The notes beneath the pieces were generated by a model. That model had not been told where the DNA came from. It ran no database searches and saw nothing but the letters and a program-made list of their open reading frames with translations. Made by a program: the position numbers and the translations under genes. From assembly GCF_035046485.1 (NCBI RefSeq), contig NC_085138.1:64906580-64970579 (forward strand): a stretch of DNA of 64,000 nt. The letters are read 5' to 3'. The DNA is from Aedes albopictus (Eukaryota; Arthropoda; Insecta; Diptera; Culicidae). Every line of letters begins with the position of its first letter. Positions within the stretch are counted from its first letter, which is position 1. Shown here in pieces: positions 1 to 10,796 of the stretch.

Positions 1-55
1 ATGTTTTTGAATTCCCAATTTCATGTAAGATGTAATGAATGAATATTAATTACAG

Positions 56-3000
56 ACGAACCATATAATGACTTTACGAATCAAGCAGCTGACAATTATA
101 ATGGTTATAATTATAATGTTATGTTTGTCGTGTTATGTATCGTGACATAGGGTATTGGTTCCCTTATTAACCCTAAAAGGGATACCTTCATGGCCTCAGT
201 TTCGTCACCTCGCTGAGTGTGTTCCATCAAAAACGAGCTCTGAAAGGCGACTGGGGTCCAATGGACCCCAGGTATCCCTTTTAGGGTAAAGCATGTGGCT
301 CTCATTCTCATCCTTCGAAAAACAAAGGATTGAAGCGTTGTTTGTTTTGTTTCATATTTTTGTATTTTTTGTTACAAGTGAGCACCTATGAATACAAAAA
401 GAACGGAGTCAGTAGGTGCCGTAATCGCTTGTTTTCGAATAGGATGAATATGGGAGCATGAGATTACTGACGGCACACATATCCTACCTACCTAATTTAT
501 CTCTCATATTTTTTTGTTGACGCACAGTTCCTGCTTATTGGCCTGTACATCAAGGAGAAACACGATTCAGTGATACTTCTCCTGAATATATTGAATATTT
601 GAATCAGGGAGCTTATAATGGTAACAAAAAATTCCTAAATTTATATCATGTTTTCTGACATAATTTTACTTTTGGATCGAATCACAGTCCCAAACACAAT
701 GAATGGGCCTGTGATTTCAGTCAGGACATCCTCAAGCGGCCCACAACACGAACATATAAAATACACGGGTGAAATATTGAGCTGATTTGAAATCGCTTCC
801 CCAAAAATCTCACTTTTGTTCACTTTTAGACGAAAACGGTGGTACTGTTGAAGAATGGAGAAGTCATAGTGCACAAACAGATCCACACACGGGTCAGGTT
901 ATTGGAACAGGTAGGAATTGAGATCGGATAGGTTCAATCGGAATATCAGTATACGTTTTGCTTATATTTTTCAGCATCGAACTACAATTATGAGTATACG
1001 CTTACCCAAGTAGGTAGGAATCATAACAGCAGGATAATTTTGGAAATTTGTCATTGTTCAGTTCCATTATATTTACAGGTTATGGAAATGGACCCCGCAG
1101 TGCAACATTCGTTACGAGAAGTTCACCACACTTTGGTGGTATAGGTAAGTGAATGAATTAAGCCATCATAGGCTTGGAGAATATGCTGTTTGATCTAACT
1201 ATACTACTTTTTTCGTTGTAACGACTTTTCGAACTCTCTATCACCCTATTCGAATGAATGTAATTAGTTTTGTACCTTTTAGTTCCGCCGTATTATGATT
1301 ATCCTTTGATTCATACGAGTATTTCGAGTACCACTTGTGATCTTTCACAGTGGGCCTTTTTTTATTACCGTACGGGATTGGGCCGAAGGGTCCCAGATTT
1401 TCATGAAACTTTTTCAACAGGCAGGGCTCATGGATATATGAACAAAAAAATTGAGAAAAAATCAGAGTCGCCTATTTTCCCGGAAAACTCAAGTGGCAAT
1501 TCTTTGTTTTCCCCTGACATTACTTACTTTGAAAAATCATAACTGAAGAACGAAGCATCATAGAAACAAAGTTATGTTTTAGAAAATGAAAGCAAATTTT
1601 CTCAGAAATGAAAAAAAAAATGTGAACTGGAAAAAGATTTCCACAAAATTATCCACAGTTGAGAAAATTCGTAAAGAAAAGCCGGAAAACAATGTCCGAA
1701 CTCGTAAAAAATATCAAAAAAATATTTTTGAGAAGCTTTGATCGCTGAAATTTTTGGAATGCACTTTTTTTTCGTTTTTGAGTTATGGCCAATTTTGTTG
1801 AAAAATGTCCAAATGTGTCATATAAGCCTTATCTTTGAAAAATCATAACTCAAGAACGAAGCACCGTAGAAACAAAGTTTTTTTTAGAAAATTAATGCAA
1901 ATGTTCCCAGAAATAAAAAAACATATGAAAAGGAAAAAAAAATCCACAAAATTTTCCTCCGTTGAGGAAATTCATAAAGAAAAGCCGGAAGAACTATGCC
2001 CGAACTTGCGGGAAATTTCCAAAAAAATATATTTGCTTTCATTTTCCTTAAAAAACTTTGTTTCAACAATGCTTCGTTCTTGAGTTATGATTTTTAAAAG
2101 AAAAGGCCTATATGATACATTCGGACATTTTTCAACAAAATTGGCCTTAACTCAAAAAAGAAAAAAAAAGTGCATTCCAAAAAAATCAGCGATTAAAGCT
2201 TATGTAATAACCTTCTCAAAAATACATTTATTTGATTTTCCACGAGTTCGGGCGTTGTTTTCCGGATTTTCTTTACGAATTTTCTCAACTGTGGAAAATT
2301 TTGTGGAAAACTTTTTCCAGTTCAGTTTTTTTTAAATTTCTTAGAAAATTTGCTTTCCTTTTCTAAAAAAAAACTTTGTTTCTATGATGCTTCGTTGTTG
2401 AGTTATGATTTTTCAAAGTAAGTAGTGTCAGGGGAAAGCAAAGAATTTCCACCTGAGTTTTCCGGGAAAATAGGGAAACCTGAATTTTTCTCAATTTTTT
2501 TTTGTTCATATATTTATGAGCCCTGCCTTTGGAAAAATTTCCATGAGAATCTGAGACCCTTCGGCCCAATTTGTACGATAATAAAAAAATGCCCAGTGTC
2601 AGTAGTTGTCCACTTGCTGTTCATTTTTTTTATGATTTTATGCATATTTTTAGCAACTGCACCTTAGGGTGGGGCTTGTTTTGCAAAACATCTCCGAGAT
2701 ATGATTTCCCAAATGGAAAGTGATCTACTGGTCGTGGAAAGTGAGCTGTGTGAAATTGAGCGATTCCAGTTTAAATTTTGGTGTGACGCAAAGGTTTTAA
2801 GTAGAATTTGTGCCAACATTAAACAACAAAACATTTGAAAATAAGTTTTCAAACATAACTTTTTTATACTAAAATAGTGATTGCAGAATCTTGAAGGGCA
2901 AAATTTGACCTCAAAATTGCGATATCTCCACTAGCTTTCGAGATATTTGAAACAAAAAAAAATCCCCCCTTAATTTTTTTGGGTTAACTCGGTAGAGTGT

Positions 3001-3395
3001 ACAGTAGAACAATAGATATTACAATAAACATATATCCGCGGAGATAAATCCGCTGTATCCAAACAAGCTGTCACAATCTGTATAAAAACGATTCCAGCAA
3101 CACCAATTAAGCACGCGACGTCATATTCAACCGTCGCACTCTTGAAAAATACTATTCACACACTGGAAACATTTCATTCAGCGATGCCCGCGTATCTAAG
3201 TTTATCCTACTATCTATTAGTAGGACAATTCAAAAGAAAATCGTTAGAATTCTAGTATTAACTTTTTTTCTTGCTTTTTCAGATTTGTCAAATACCCAGT
3301 CTAGCAATAATGGCTACAATTACAGAACAGTCTATAGCTATCAATCACAACCGCAGGTATCGAGATCTTCGTGGAGTATGTGCACCCGGTGTTGA
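56..3395 (+). CDS. Unrecognised Tyr/Asn/Gly-rich protein, 3' portion, seven small exons
   Basis: I do not recognise this gene. Exons with good splice sites: 56-about 136 (donor uncertain), 528-620, 830-910, 975-1013, 1079-1144, 1283-1318, and last exon 3283-3395 ending in TGA. The five complete exons between 528 and 1318 have lengths 93, 81, 39, 66 and 36 nt, all multiples of three, and all begin and end in phase 1, so any could be skipped without shifting frame. The chain is rich in Y, N, G, S and Q (for example NYNGYNYN, SNYNYEYTL, PPYYDYPLIHT, NNGYNYRTVYSYQSQPQ). No Cys pattern, membrane segment or catalytic motif is visible, and the N-terminus lies left of the window. Composition resembles structural, cuticle or eggshell-type secreted proteins, but that is inference. 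The last intron (1319-3282) holds a 1.25 kb fold-back element. Confidence 0.55.
171..286. mobile_element. Short TTAA-type (piggyBac-like) MITE
   Basis: A 116-bp element with inverted ends CCCTAAAAGGGATACC and GGTATCCCTTTTAGGG. TTAA lies directly before the left end (167-170) and a degraded TAAA follows the right end. It sits just after the first exon of the Y/N-rich gene. It has no coding capacity; assignment to the piggyBac group rests only on the TTAA target and C-rich ends. Confidence 0.6.
1346..2599. mobile_element. Long fold-back MITE (about 1.25 kb)
   Basis: Nearly the whole element is one inverted repeat: 1346-about 1950 pairs with about 1990-2599. The ends read CACAGTGGGCC and GGCCC(A)GTGT on the opposite side, each followed by a T-rich run and then ATTACCGTAC or its diverged partner. 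The arms are A/T-rich and noncoding. No clean flanking duplication was found, although CCACTTG occurs near both ends (1331 and 2610). It lies in the last intron of the Y/N-rich gene. Confidence 0.7.
2600..3282. other. Rest of the last intron of the Y/N-rich gene
   Basis: A/T-rich intronic sequence. A stretch near 2660-2960 has the look of a decayed repeat (runs about nuclease-poor, T-rich text with no open frame). Nothing else supported until the TTTTTTTCTTGCTTTTTCAG acceptor at 3282. Confidence 0.4.
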
Positions 3396-4284
3396 AAATG
3401 ATGGTCGATTAAATGATTCCGGTGCATTCACAGCAGTTTAATTTGCTTTATTTTATCGTAATTTCGATAGGTAAGAATGTCAACTTATGGAACTGATCTA
3501 TAAATAGCAGCGTTTTAGAGTATATATATAGAAGTTAAAGCGTTTAGATAACAAATTAGGTTTATAAACAAGTGATCAGCAAATAATACACCAAAGTATG
3601 TGCAATTATATTATTGGTTTTAAATTCAAAGACACATAGTTTAGTTACTCATATTTTGAAATCATACTAAAATTATATGGGATGATTAATTGTAATGATG
3701 TGAATTTCTTTCCTGGAGAATGTCCCATTTCTCCAGACTGCCAAACATAAGTAGGGGCGGTGTTGGTTTCTTCGCGACGGTTTTCAGATTAGAGTTTTGT
3801 GCGCGGAATTTGTTGTGAAATGAACATACAATAAGGCAATTCATGAGACAGATAAATAGCTAATGGATTTCAAATATAGGTAATTTCACCACTACTTTAG
3901 AGTTTTGCAAGCATTTTGTGCAAATTTTATTTTATAACTATCTCATGATCCAGGAAGTCCAGCCTTTAGCTAAGTTAGACAGTAGTCTAATGGTAGACAT
4001 TTTGGTAGGCAAATGCACTGCTACGAGGCGATAGCGTGCTTTCAAACTTCGCCCCTACTTGGTGCTAGACAGTTCCGATATACTTCCAAGTTGCTGAGAT
4101 CACAAACTTGAGAAGACTTGTGATTATAAAAAGATGAGATGTGTAGTGCACAGATTGAAAATAGCAAGGCTGAAAAGTATTCGAAAACCCAAGCCTATTT
4201 GTAACGTGCGTGACATATACAGCCAATATTTTCAGCAAGGTTGTTCCCCAGCTAAAAAAATCGTATTTGATGTTGAATGGATGA
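3396..4284. other. Intergenic stretch, no gene seen
   Basis: Contains the possible alternative 3' end of the Y/N-rich gene (open in another frame to TAA at 3439-3441) and then A/T-rich sequence with no open frame of note, no RNA gene and no clear inverted repeat. Confidence 0.4.
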
Positions 4285-5222
4285 TAAAGTGGAGTCCTTG
4301 AAGAAATTCCAAAAGGAATCTCTGGAGGAATTTCGGCAGCACCAAAAATGAACCTTTGGAGGCATTCTCGATGGACTTCTTGATGAAATTTCTGAGAAAT
4401 TTCTGAAAAAAATATTTTGGTTAATTTCATTAAGGAATCTTTTGAGAAAATCTTGATATGTAAGTGCTACTGAAGTTTCTTTAAGAATTCTTCGAAGCAG
4501 AAACAAAAAAGGGAAATACAAGGAAGTTCCTCCTCCTCTCCTCTTCTTGGCGTAACGTCCTCACTGGGACAAAGCCTGCTTCTCAGCTTAGTGTTCTATG
4601 AGCACTTCCACAGTTTTTAACTGAGAGCTTCCTCTGCCAATGACCATTTTGCATGTGTATATCGTGTGGCAGGCACGAAGATACTCTATGCCCAAGGAAG
4701 TCAAGGAAATTTCCTTTACGAAAAGATCCTGGACCGACCGGGAATCGAACCCGTCACCCTCAACATGGTCATGCTGAATACCCGTGCGTTTACCGCCTCG
4801 GCTATATGGGCCCTATACAAGGAAGTTATTCTAAACGAAGTTATCGCAGAGCTACTAAAAGAATCTTTGGATACATTTCTGATCAAGACCATAGAAGGAA
4901 TTTTTAAAGGACTTGCTGAAGAGATAAGTAATTGAAGCAATGATTAAAATAATCTTTATAGAAACTCCTTTAAAAATCTTTGGATTGGAGCAACCTTTGG
5001 GAAAAACCTGGAATAAATCTTTGGAGGAGTTTTCGAAGAAATTCTTGAAGGAATTTCTGAAGGATTTTCGAATAAATTCTTGATGAAATTTTTGACAGAT
5101 TTTGTAAACTATTCACGGAACGAATGCTTGGAAGATTTTTTTGAAGGAATTCTTGAAGAAATTCTTAGAATAATATTAAAAGGAATTCATAAACGAGTTT
5201 TTCTTTGAAATTTTTGGGTAAA
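4285..5222. repeat. Degenerate GGAATT-type satellite, block 1
   Basis: A loose tandem array whose units read like GAAGGAATTTCTTGAAGAA or TTTGGAGGAATTCTTGAAG, repeating roughly every 12-30 bp with many substitutions. All frames give short open stretches rich in E, F, I and L, which are by-products of the repeat. It is interrupted by a SINE (4531-4815) and resumes at 5990. Confidence 0.7.
4531..4815 (-). repeat. tRNA-derived SINE, Feilai-like, copy 1
   Basis: Read on the minus strand, the element starts at about 4815 with a tRNA-like head: box A-like TAGCCGAGGCGG and box B GGTTCGATTCCCG, followed by a body ending in CGTTACGCCAAGAAGAG. It matches the copy at 19781-20080 almost base for base and shares its body with fragments at 28178 and 29293. 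The family call as Feilai is from memory of the mosquito SINE; the tRNA-derived structure is directly visible. It is not a functional tRNA gene because the anticodon arm is not intact and the family is repeated. Confidence 0.8.
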
Positions 5223-5227
5223 TTACT

Positions 5228-5770
5228 GAAGACGGGCTTGGTGGTCTAGTGGCTACCGCTTCTGATTCGTATGCAGAAGGTCATGGGTTCAATCCCTGGC
5301 CCGTCCTTTTCATCCTACTTTGTATCTTTCTATCCACTTTCTCTCACTCTCTCTTCTCTACATATACAACTCATGTATATTCATATGTTCATAGCCATCG
5401 CTAGAACCAGAAACGAATTGAAAAAAAGTCGTTTCCCTCTCTTCCAACTTCCACTCACAGCACAGTGTATATATAACGCCTATAAGTTATGCAACCAAAG
5501 CGTGCTGTGCCGCTTGACCTTATTCACCTTATTCACCACACAATCTATCACGAACACTATAAATAACCCTATCCATGGATCGCATCACCGACCCAACGGT
5601 GACTCCCAGATCTCCCATCCTTTCCGTCTAACAAATACCCCAGTCCGTGCGGGTTGTGGGACGCAGAGTGCTCTCGGTCTCTAGTAGCAACAACCAGTAC
5701 ACTCTAACATTCCTTTCCCTTCCCAGCTGACTATAAGGACTTGGCCGGCGCCGTTATTGATCAAATATGC
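5228..5770 (+). repeat. tRNA-derived SINE, second type
   Basis: Plus-strand tRNA-like head at 5232-5307 with box A TGGTCTAGTGGCTACCGC and box B GGTTCAATCCC, then a long body with CT-rich and ATGTATATTC-type sequence, ending near the GCCGGCGCCGTTATTGATCA segment. It differs from the Feilai-like family. The right boundary is approximate; similar tail words (TTCCCTTCC, GACC/GCCGGCACCGTTAT) recur at 8170-8210. Confidence 0.6.
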
Positions 5771-6567
5771 ATGAGCTGCTAAAATTGCACTTTGAGAACA
5801 AGTGGAATGTCCCAGCCCCTTATTCAGTTGGATCACAGTGCAACTGGTACCAGTTCAGATCAATCACGGAGGAGCAACCATTGACATGTATAGTCAGAAT
5901 TGATAAACGAGAAATTACTGAAGTTATTTGCAGAATAAGATATGGCGAAATACATTAAAAAATTCGATAATTTTTCAAAGATTGTTTTGAAGATATATTG
6001 CTGAAGGAGTCGTTGTGGAAATTGAAATTAAAAGAATAGAAGAAGGAATTTCGGGATGTGTCTTTAGCATAATTCTCGATGTAATTTAAGAAGGAGTTCC
6101 TAAAGGAACCCTTAGAAAAAAATCTCATGGAATTTTATTGGAGAGATATATGAATGTGCCCTTGGATTAACTTTTGAAGAAATCCTTGGAGAAGTTTCTG
6201 AAGGAATCCTTGGAAGAACTACTGAATGATTCCATGAAGGAACTCTGTAATATTTTCTGGAGTAATTTTTGAGCGAGGCCGCGAGAAGCCTTGGAGAAGT
6301 TTCTGTCGGAAAACTTGGAGAGATTACTGCTGCAATCCTGTTAAAGGATTGTTCAAAGAATTTCTTGGAGGAATTACTAAGATAATCTTTGGAGAAACGT
6401 TAACAAGAATCCAGAAGAATATTCCTAAAGGCATCTTTTGAGAAATTTCTGAAGGATTTTTTGGAAGAATTTCTGCAGCAATTCTTGGAGTATTTCCGAA
6501 ATAAACCTTGGAGAAGTTGTAGATGCAATCAATCTATTGAAAGTATTTTTTTATCTGTATAAACGAG

Positions 6568-6745
6568 ATTTTTAGCTCTTGGCTAGTTCATCTCGGTACC
6601 AACGCTTTACTTTCCTTCCGAAGGAAAAACTCCTATTTCCTGATCCCAGGACCAAGGACCAACCAAGACATCAACCTTGTTAGCATCGTCTCCCCTACAA
6701 ATTTTTCACGTTTATTTGTTGTTTTGAATTAAGCTGAGAGGTTGG
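6568..6745 (-). repeat. SINE fragment (third type)
   Basis: The words TTTTTAGCTCTTGGCTAGTT, CATCTCG and CCTTCCGAAGGAA match the SINE at 14186-14335. The tRNA-like head is missing, so this is a truncated copy. Confidence 0.55.
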
Positions 6746-6905
6746 TACGAGATGTCCCCACTTAATAGCTTCATTGTTGAAGCAATAACGCTGCACAGTA
6801 GGCCTGACCGCTTTAATGCTTGTAATGCATCTATAATGTACTGCAATCATTAATAATGATAAGAAAAAATTTCCAGGATTCTTTCAATGAATGGCTGTGT
6901 ATGTG

Positions 6906-6928
6906 TAGACTAGACTAGACTAGACTAG
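6906..6928. repeat. TAGAC microsatellite
   Basis: Four to five perfect tandem copies of the pentamer TAGAC inside the degenerate satellite. Confidence 0.85.
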
Positions 6929-7211
6929 AAGGAAGCACTCATATTTTCTGCAGAGATTTTTTTTCAAATCCATCAATGTATTCATCACAGAATCCTTGGA
7001 AGAATTCCTGGAAGAATCATTGAAAAAACGTCTGGAAGAATCATTGGAGAACTTTATGTAGGAATCTTTAGAGGAACTATTGCGTGAATTTTAGGATGAT
7101 TTCCTGAAGGAATTCTTCGAGGAATATTCTTATGATTACTTAGAGAAATTTCCTTAAAAATCCTGAGATAAATTCCAGAACGATTTAATGCAGGAATTCC
7201 AGCCCAAACAC

Positions 7212-7305
7212 ACATGGTTACAGAACATGTCAGGGTTGCACAAAAGTCACTGTGACTTACTGTGCAACCCTTACATGCGCTGCCGTGACTGTTTCGTAAC
7301 CATGT
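7212..7305. mobile_element. Hairpin MITE, 94 bp
   Basis: Inverted ends ACATGGTTACAGAA and its reverse complement form TTTCGTAACCATGT, with an inner pair GGGTTGCACA / TGTGCAACCC. No coding capacity. The flanking duplication is not clear in the surrounding repeat. Confidence 0.55.
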
Positions 7306-8344
7306 AATCTTTTGAGGAATTTTCGCATACTTGGCGAAATTAATGAAGGTATCCTTGTAGGAAAAGGAAACCTTTGATGAATTTTCAGAAAACATTTGGA
7401 GAAATTCTTAAATCAATACTTGGAGGAATTTCTGCAGGAATCCTTCTGGGAGAGAAATTTCTGAGACCATAGTTTAAGAAATTCTTTAGAAATTTTTTGA
7501 AGGATTTTTTGGGGTATTTACTTGATTAAATGCGGAGAAATTTTTCAATTCATCCACGCAGGTATACTTAAAGTATCCTTGAGTAACTTGCTGAAGAGAT
7601 TTCTGAAGATCTGATGAAATAGTTGCAAAATTTTCAGAAGGAATTCCTGATAGATTCGTTTGAGGAATTGGAAGAATTCTTCGAAGGAATCGCTGAAGGA
7701 ATTCTGAAAGGGGAAATTTCTGTCGAAATCCCTTAACGAATACCTGAAGAATTCTTTGAAAATACTCTGGGAAATACTTGGAATAATTTTTGAACATACT
7801 TGAAGAGAATGATCTCTTCATAAAAAAATCTGGAGCAATCCCTGAAAAAATACGCGAAATTGCAAAGCACGCTTTGAAATGTCTAAGACTTACTCATAAG
7901 TGCATAATTTTCCAGAACATATTCACAAAATCAGCGTTTGCGTTCACGCTGGTTGGCCAAAGACTTATAAATAATATATTAGTACAATTAAAGTTATTAA
8001 AAAAAATTAGGAAAAGTGACTACAGCGCCATAGGAATTTTAGTCTATTTCTATTCAGAGAACAGACATCCAAGCTAGAACAAATTATAACTGTAAATTAA
8101 TGTAAGAATTGGATTTTCTTTCTGGATTCTGTGGTCTCGACTAGCAAAATATGTCACACTAACATTCTTTCCCTTCCTCGATGACCGCAAGGATGTGACC
8201 AGCACCGTTATAAACCCTAGGGCTGGCTAGTTGATTGCATCACTAGATGTTTTGCGAATCTAGTTGTCAAGCCTCAAGCGTTTTGATAAAGAAATATTGA
8301 GTTCAAATCAAAAGAGTTCTAAAGATTTCCCTTCCTAAAAGTAT

Positions 8345-8775
8345 TTTATAACGTAGCGTAGTGGTTACACGTTCACTTCATAAGTGGATGGTCATGGGTT
8401 CGTTCCCAGCCCCGGCACTTGCATTTTTTCGTTAGTTTCTCTTCCCCCGAGAGCGGCTGGCACCTGACCCTCTTCAGAGCAAATGCTCCAACGCACCCGG
8501 AAACCTGGATATCGGCAAACGGCATCTCATAATGGACCCCCAATCGGACTGGAAGAGGAACAGAGCCACACATCAACATCCTCGTGCTCATCATTCTACC
8601 ATTGATAGGGTAGGAAAGTGACAGCAGCGCAAAGGCAAACCAGTTCGATATAGTAGAATAAGAATAGAATACATTCAGGCACTGTACAAAGTGTAAGTGC
8701 AGCTGCCAATTGGAATCGCTCACGCAGTGCCCTAGTGAACAAAAGAGCTGTAAATTAGGTTAAGTGATTGAAGAA
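8345..8775 (+). repeat. tRNA-derived SINE, fourth type
   Basis: Plus-strand tRNA-like head with box A TAGCGTAGTGGTTACACG and box B GGTTCGTTCCC at 8353-8416, then a GC-richer body (GAGCGGCTGGCACCTG, CACCCGGAAACCTGG) and an A-rich tail near 8775. The GC content stands out from its surroundings. The minus-strand open frame across it is a by-product. Confidence 0.65.
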
Positions 8776-8846
8776 TAAAAAAAGGATTTTATAATTTCAC
8801 AAATAATGCATTATCATCCCGTTTTGTTCAAAGAAAATAAGCATCG

Positions 8847-8852
8847 TTTATT
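8847..8852 (-). promoter_or_regulatory. Poly(A) signal of the chitinase gene
   Basis: AATAAA on the minus strand, 19 nt past the chitinase stop codon, well placed for 3' end formation. Confidence 0.6.
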
Positions 8853-8870
8853 AAAACTTCTATTCGAACC

Positions 8871-10415
8871 CTACCGGTTCATCTCATCATCCACTACAGC
8901 AATTGCATCCAGGATCGTCCGCAGCAACTTGTATTTCCCCTGAACCGGCGCAGGAGTTTGCAATCGTGTTCCAAAATCAGCAAACGGTTTCTCCTCAGGG
9001 TTGCAAATTCCGTTGAAATCATCCGTATCGATTGAAAATGCCATCACACCACGTAAATTTTTCCGCATTGCATAGCGCACCTTGTTGGCCATTGATCGGG
9101 TGCTGTCGAACACAATCACTTTGGTTTTGGCTCCATCTTGCATAGTGGCTATTGCTTCCGAAGCTTCGGCATCCCAAGATACGTTCCAAAGGTTGGATTT
9201 TGCCTTCAATTCGTTGCAGATTTCGTTGTAGCCAATGTAGCCGTCGACTTTGGTGTGAGGGCCGCTGAAGGCGGTTTCGGAAGGATCTCCGATCTTTGCT
9301 TGAATCGAGTCGACCATGAAGGTTCTACCGTAGAATGGTAAACCAAGGACCATCTTATTGGTAGGGGCTCCCAGAGAAATCAGATGGTCAATCGTAAATT
9401 CAACATTATGTACCCCGTCACCTCTGAGTGGAGCGTTGAATCCTACTTTCTTATTCCAAATACCTCTGTAATCGTAACATTTGACATGTAGCAAATCCAA
9501 ATATCTGGAGAGGTTTTTAATGTCGTAAGCCGCATCGATTAGATACTGTTTGGCTTCGAATGAAGACGTCAACAATAGCTTATTCTTTTTGAACCTTTGG
9601 CTGAGTTCTTTGACGAGATGAACGAAATTCTCTCGATCGTGCGGTTTACCACCACGCTGGGTGGGATACTCCCAGTCCAGGTCGAGCCCATCGAATCCAT
9701 ACCGTCTGAAACAACCAAACTGTGTTATCCCTTCAACTTTCAATTAAGGTGAAAATATGACGAAACCACATCCCGAATTCTCAAGAGCACAAATCTGAGG
9801 GACCAAATTTCGGTTTGCGCTGAAAAGTTGATCGATTGGTTACCCGCTGGTGGTGATCAATCGATCAACTTTTCAGTGCAAATCGATAGTTGATTATTTA
9901 GATTTGTGCTCTTGAGAATTCGGGTTGTGGTTTCGTCATATCTTCACCTTAAGTAGTTTTATTTTTACATAAATACCTAATAAAACCAAGTGCATTTTCG
10001 GCAAACACTCGCCGCCGTTGCGGATTAGCAGCCAGGTTGGAGTACTCCACGGAGCCCTCGTTCCATCCTCCCATCGAAATCAACACTTTGAGGTGAGGAT
10101 AGGCACTACGCATGCCCACCAGTTTTTCGTAGCCGCCCAGGCCAAAGTTGTCCTTCAAGTCTTGCCAGCGATCTGTTAAAAATTGTCGAAAATTTACTCC
10201 ATTTTCATATTATATTGAATATATCTTTTTATGTTTCCTAGTGAACTTACCTAACGACTTTATGGTATTGCTCTCAGCATCTAATCCGGCATAGGCATGA
10301 ACGACATGTGTGCACAGTTTCGGATCGAAATGGTCCAGGTTGAACGATCCCACACCACTCCGGTACGTGGCCCACGATGAGATGTAGCAAACCACTACAC
10401 GGCCATGCGCGATCG
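8871..10415 (-). CDS. GH18 chitinase, signal-peptide exon not found
   Basis: Secreted-type endochitinase fold that hydrolyses beta-1,4 GlcNAc chains. Three exons: 10415-10251, 10172-9977 and 9705-8871 (TAG), each with GT-AG splice sites, joining in phase to 397 codons. GH18 motifs in order: KVLISMGGW, catalytic DGLDLDWEYP (both Asp and the acid Glu present), VKCYDYRG (the MxYDxxG motif), and GVMAFSIDTDD, where the usual Trp is Phe. The length matches one catalytic domain; no chitin-binding domain or Ser/Thr linker follows. The first visible exon begins with two bases of a split codon, so an upstream exon with the start and signal peptide must exist. I could not find it; it may lie beyond the large fold-back at 10.8-13.6 kb. 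A 201-bp MITE lies in the last intron. Midgut, peritrophic or moulting roles are known in the family; the specific role is unknown. Confidence 0.88.
9748..9948. mobile_element. TTAA-flanked palindromic MITE in the chitinase intron
   Basis: A 201-bp near-palindrome with ends GGTGAAAATATGACGAAACC and the matching inverse, flanked on both sides by TTAA (9744-9747 and 9949-9952). Without it the intron would be about 66 bp, normal for insects, so the insertion enlarged a small intron without touching the splice sites. Confidence 0.75.
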
Positions 10416-10796
10416 CTGAGAAAACAGAACGATGATTTCACAGAAGGATATGAAAAATATTTATTCAATAGTACATTTCATACGATTGGTAATAGTTATC
10501 TATGAAACAAGTTGCAAAATGATGAAAAATTGCAAAATTTTGTAACCCTTTATCGCCAATAAATTTCAACACGTAATATTTTTTTAACGTGTTACAATCC
10601 TAGTTAGAAAATTAATAAAACAAAATCAACGTGACATCAAATTTTAACCGATTTATATGATTTTTTGAATGTGGGGAAATGAAGCCAAATCTATTAATCT
10701 CTGACCCTGTCTCTATTTGTAAAAGAACCATAGAGCGATTCCAAGCAACAGCATCAAAATTAAGGAAAATTTTTAATTCATGATTTTCTATTGAAC
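10416..10796. other. Upstream of the chitinase exons, no feature called
   Basis: Contains the polypyrimidine tract and acceptor for the first visible chitinase exon, then A/T-rich sequence. No plausible signal-peptide exon ending in phase 1 was found here. Confidence 0.4.

Larger units (their letters stand above)
5990..7800. repeat. Degenerate GGAATT-type satellite, block 2
   Basis: Continuation of the array at 4285-5222: repeated words GAAGGAATT, TTGGAGAAGTTTCTG, GGAATCCTTGGAAGAA, on average every 25-35 bp. It includes a SINE fragment (6568-6745), a TAGAC microsatellite (6906-6928) and a 94-bp hairpin element (7212-7305). No gene is supported inside it. Confidence 0.7.

Noticed and set aside
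25..55. 31-bp intron before the first visible exon of the Y/N-rich gene
   Set aside because: The phases would fit (TTTCAT then GTAAGA), but 31 bp is too short for an insect intron.
4735..4815. tRNA gene on the minus strand
   Set aside because: Box A and box B are present, but the sequence is the head of a repeated SINE with a 200-bp body; the cloverleaf is not intact.
5230..5307. tRNA gene on the plus strand
   Set aside because: Same reasoning: tRNA-like head continuing into a SINE body.
8373..8723. 116-codon minus-strand frame with Cys residues
   Set aside because: It lies wholly inside a plus-strand SINE and carries no recognisable domain.
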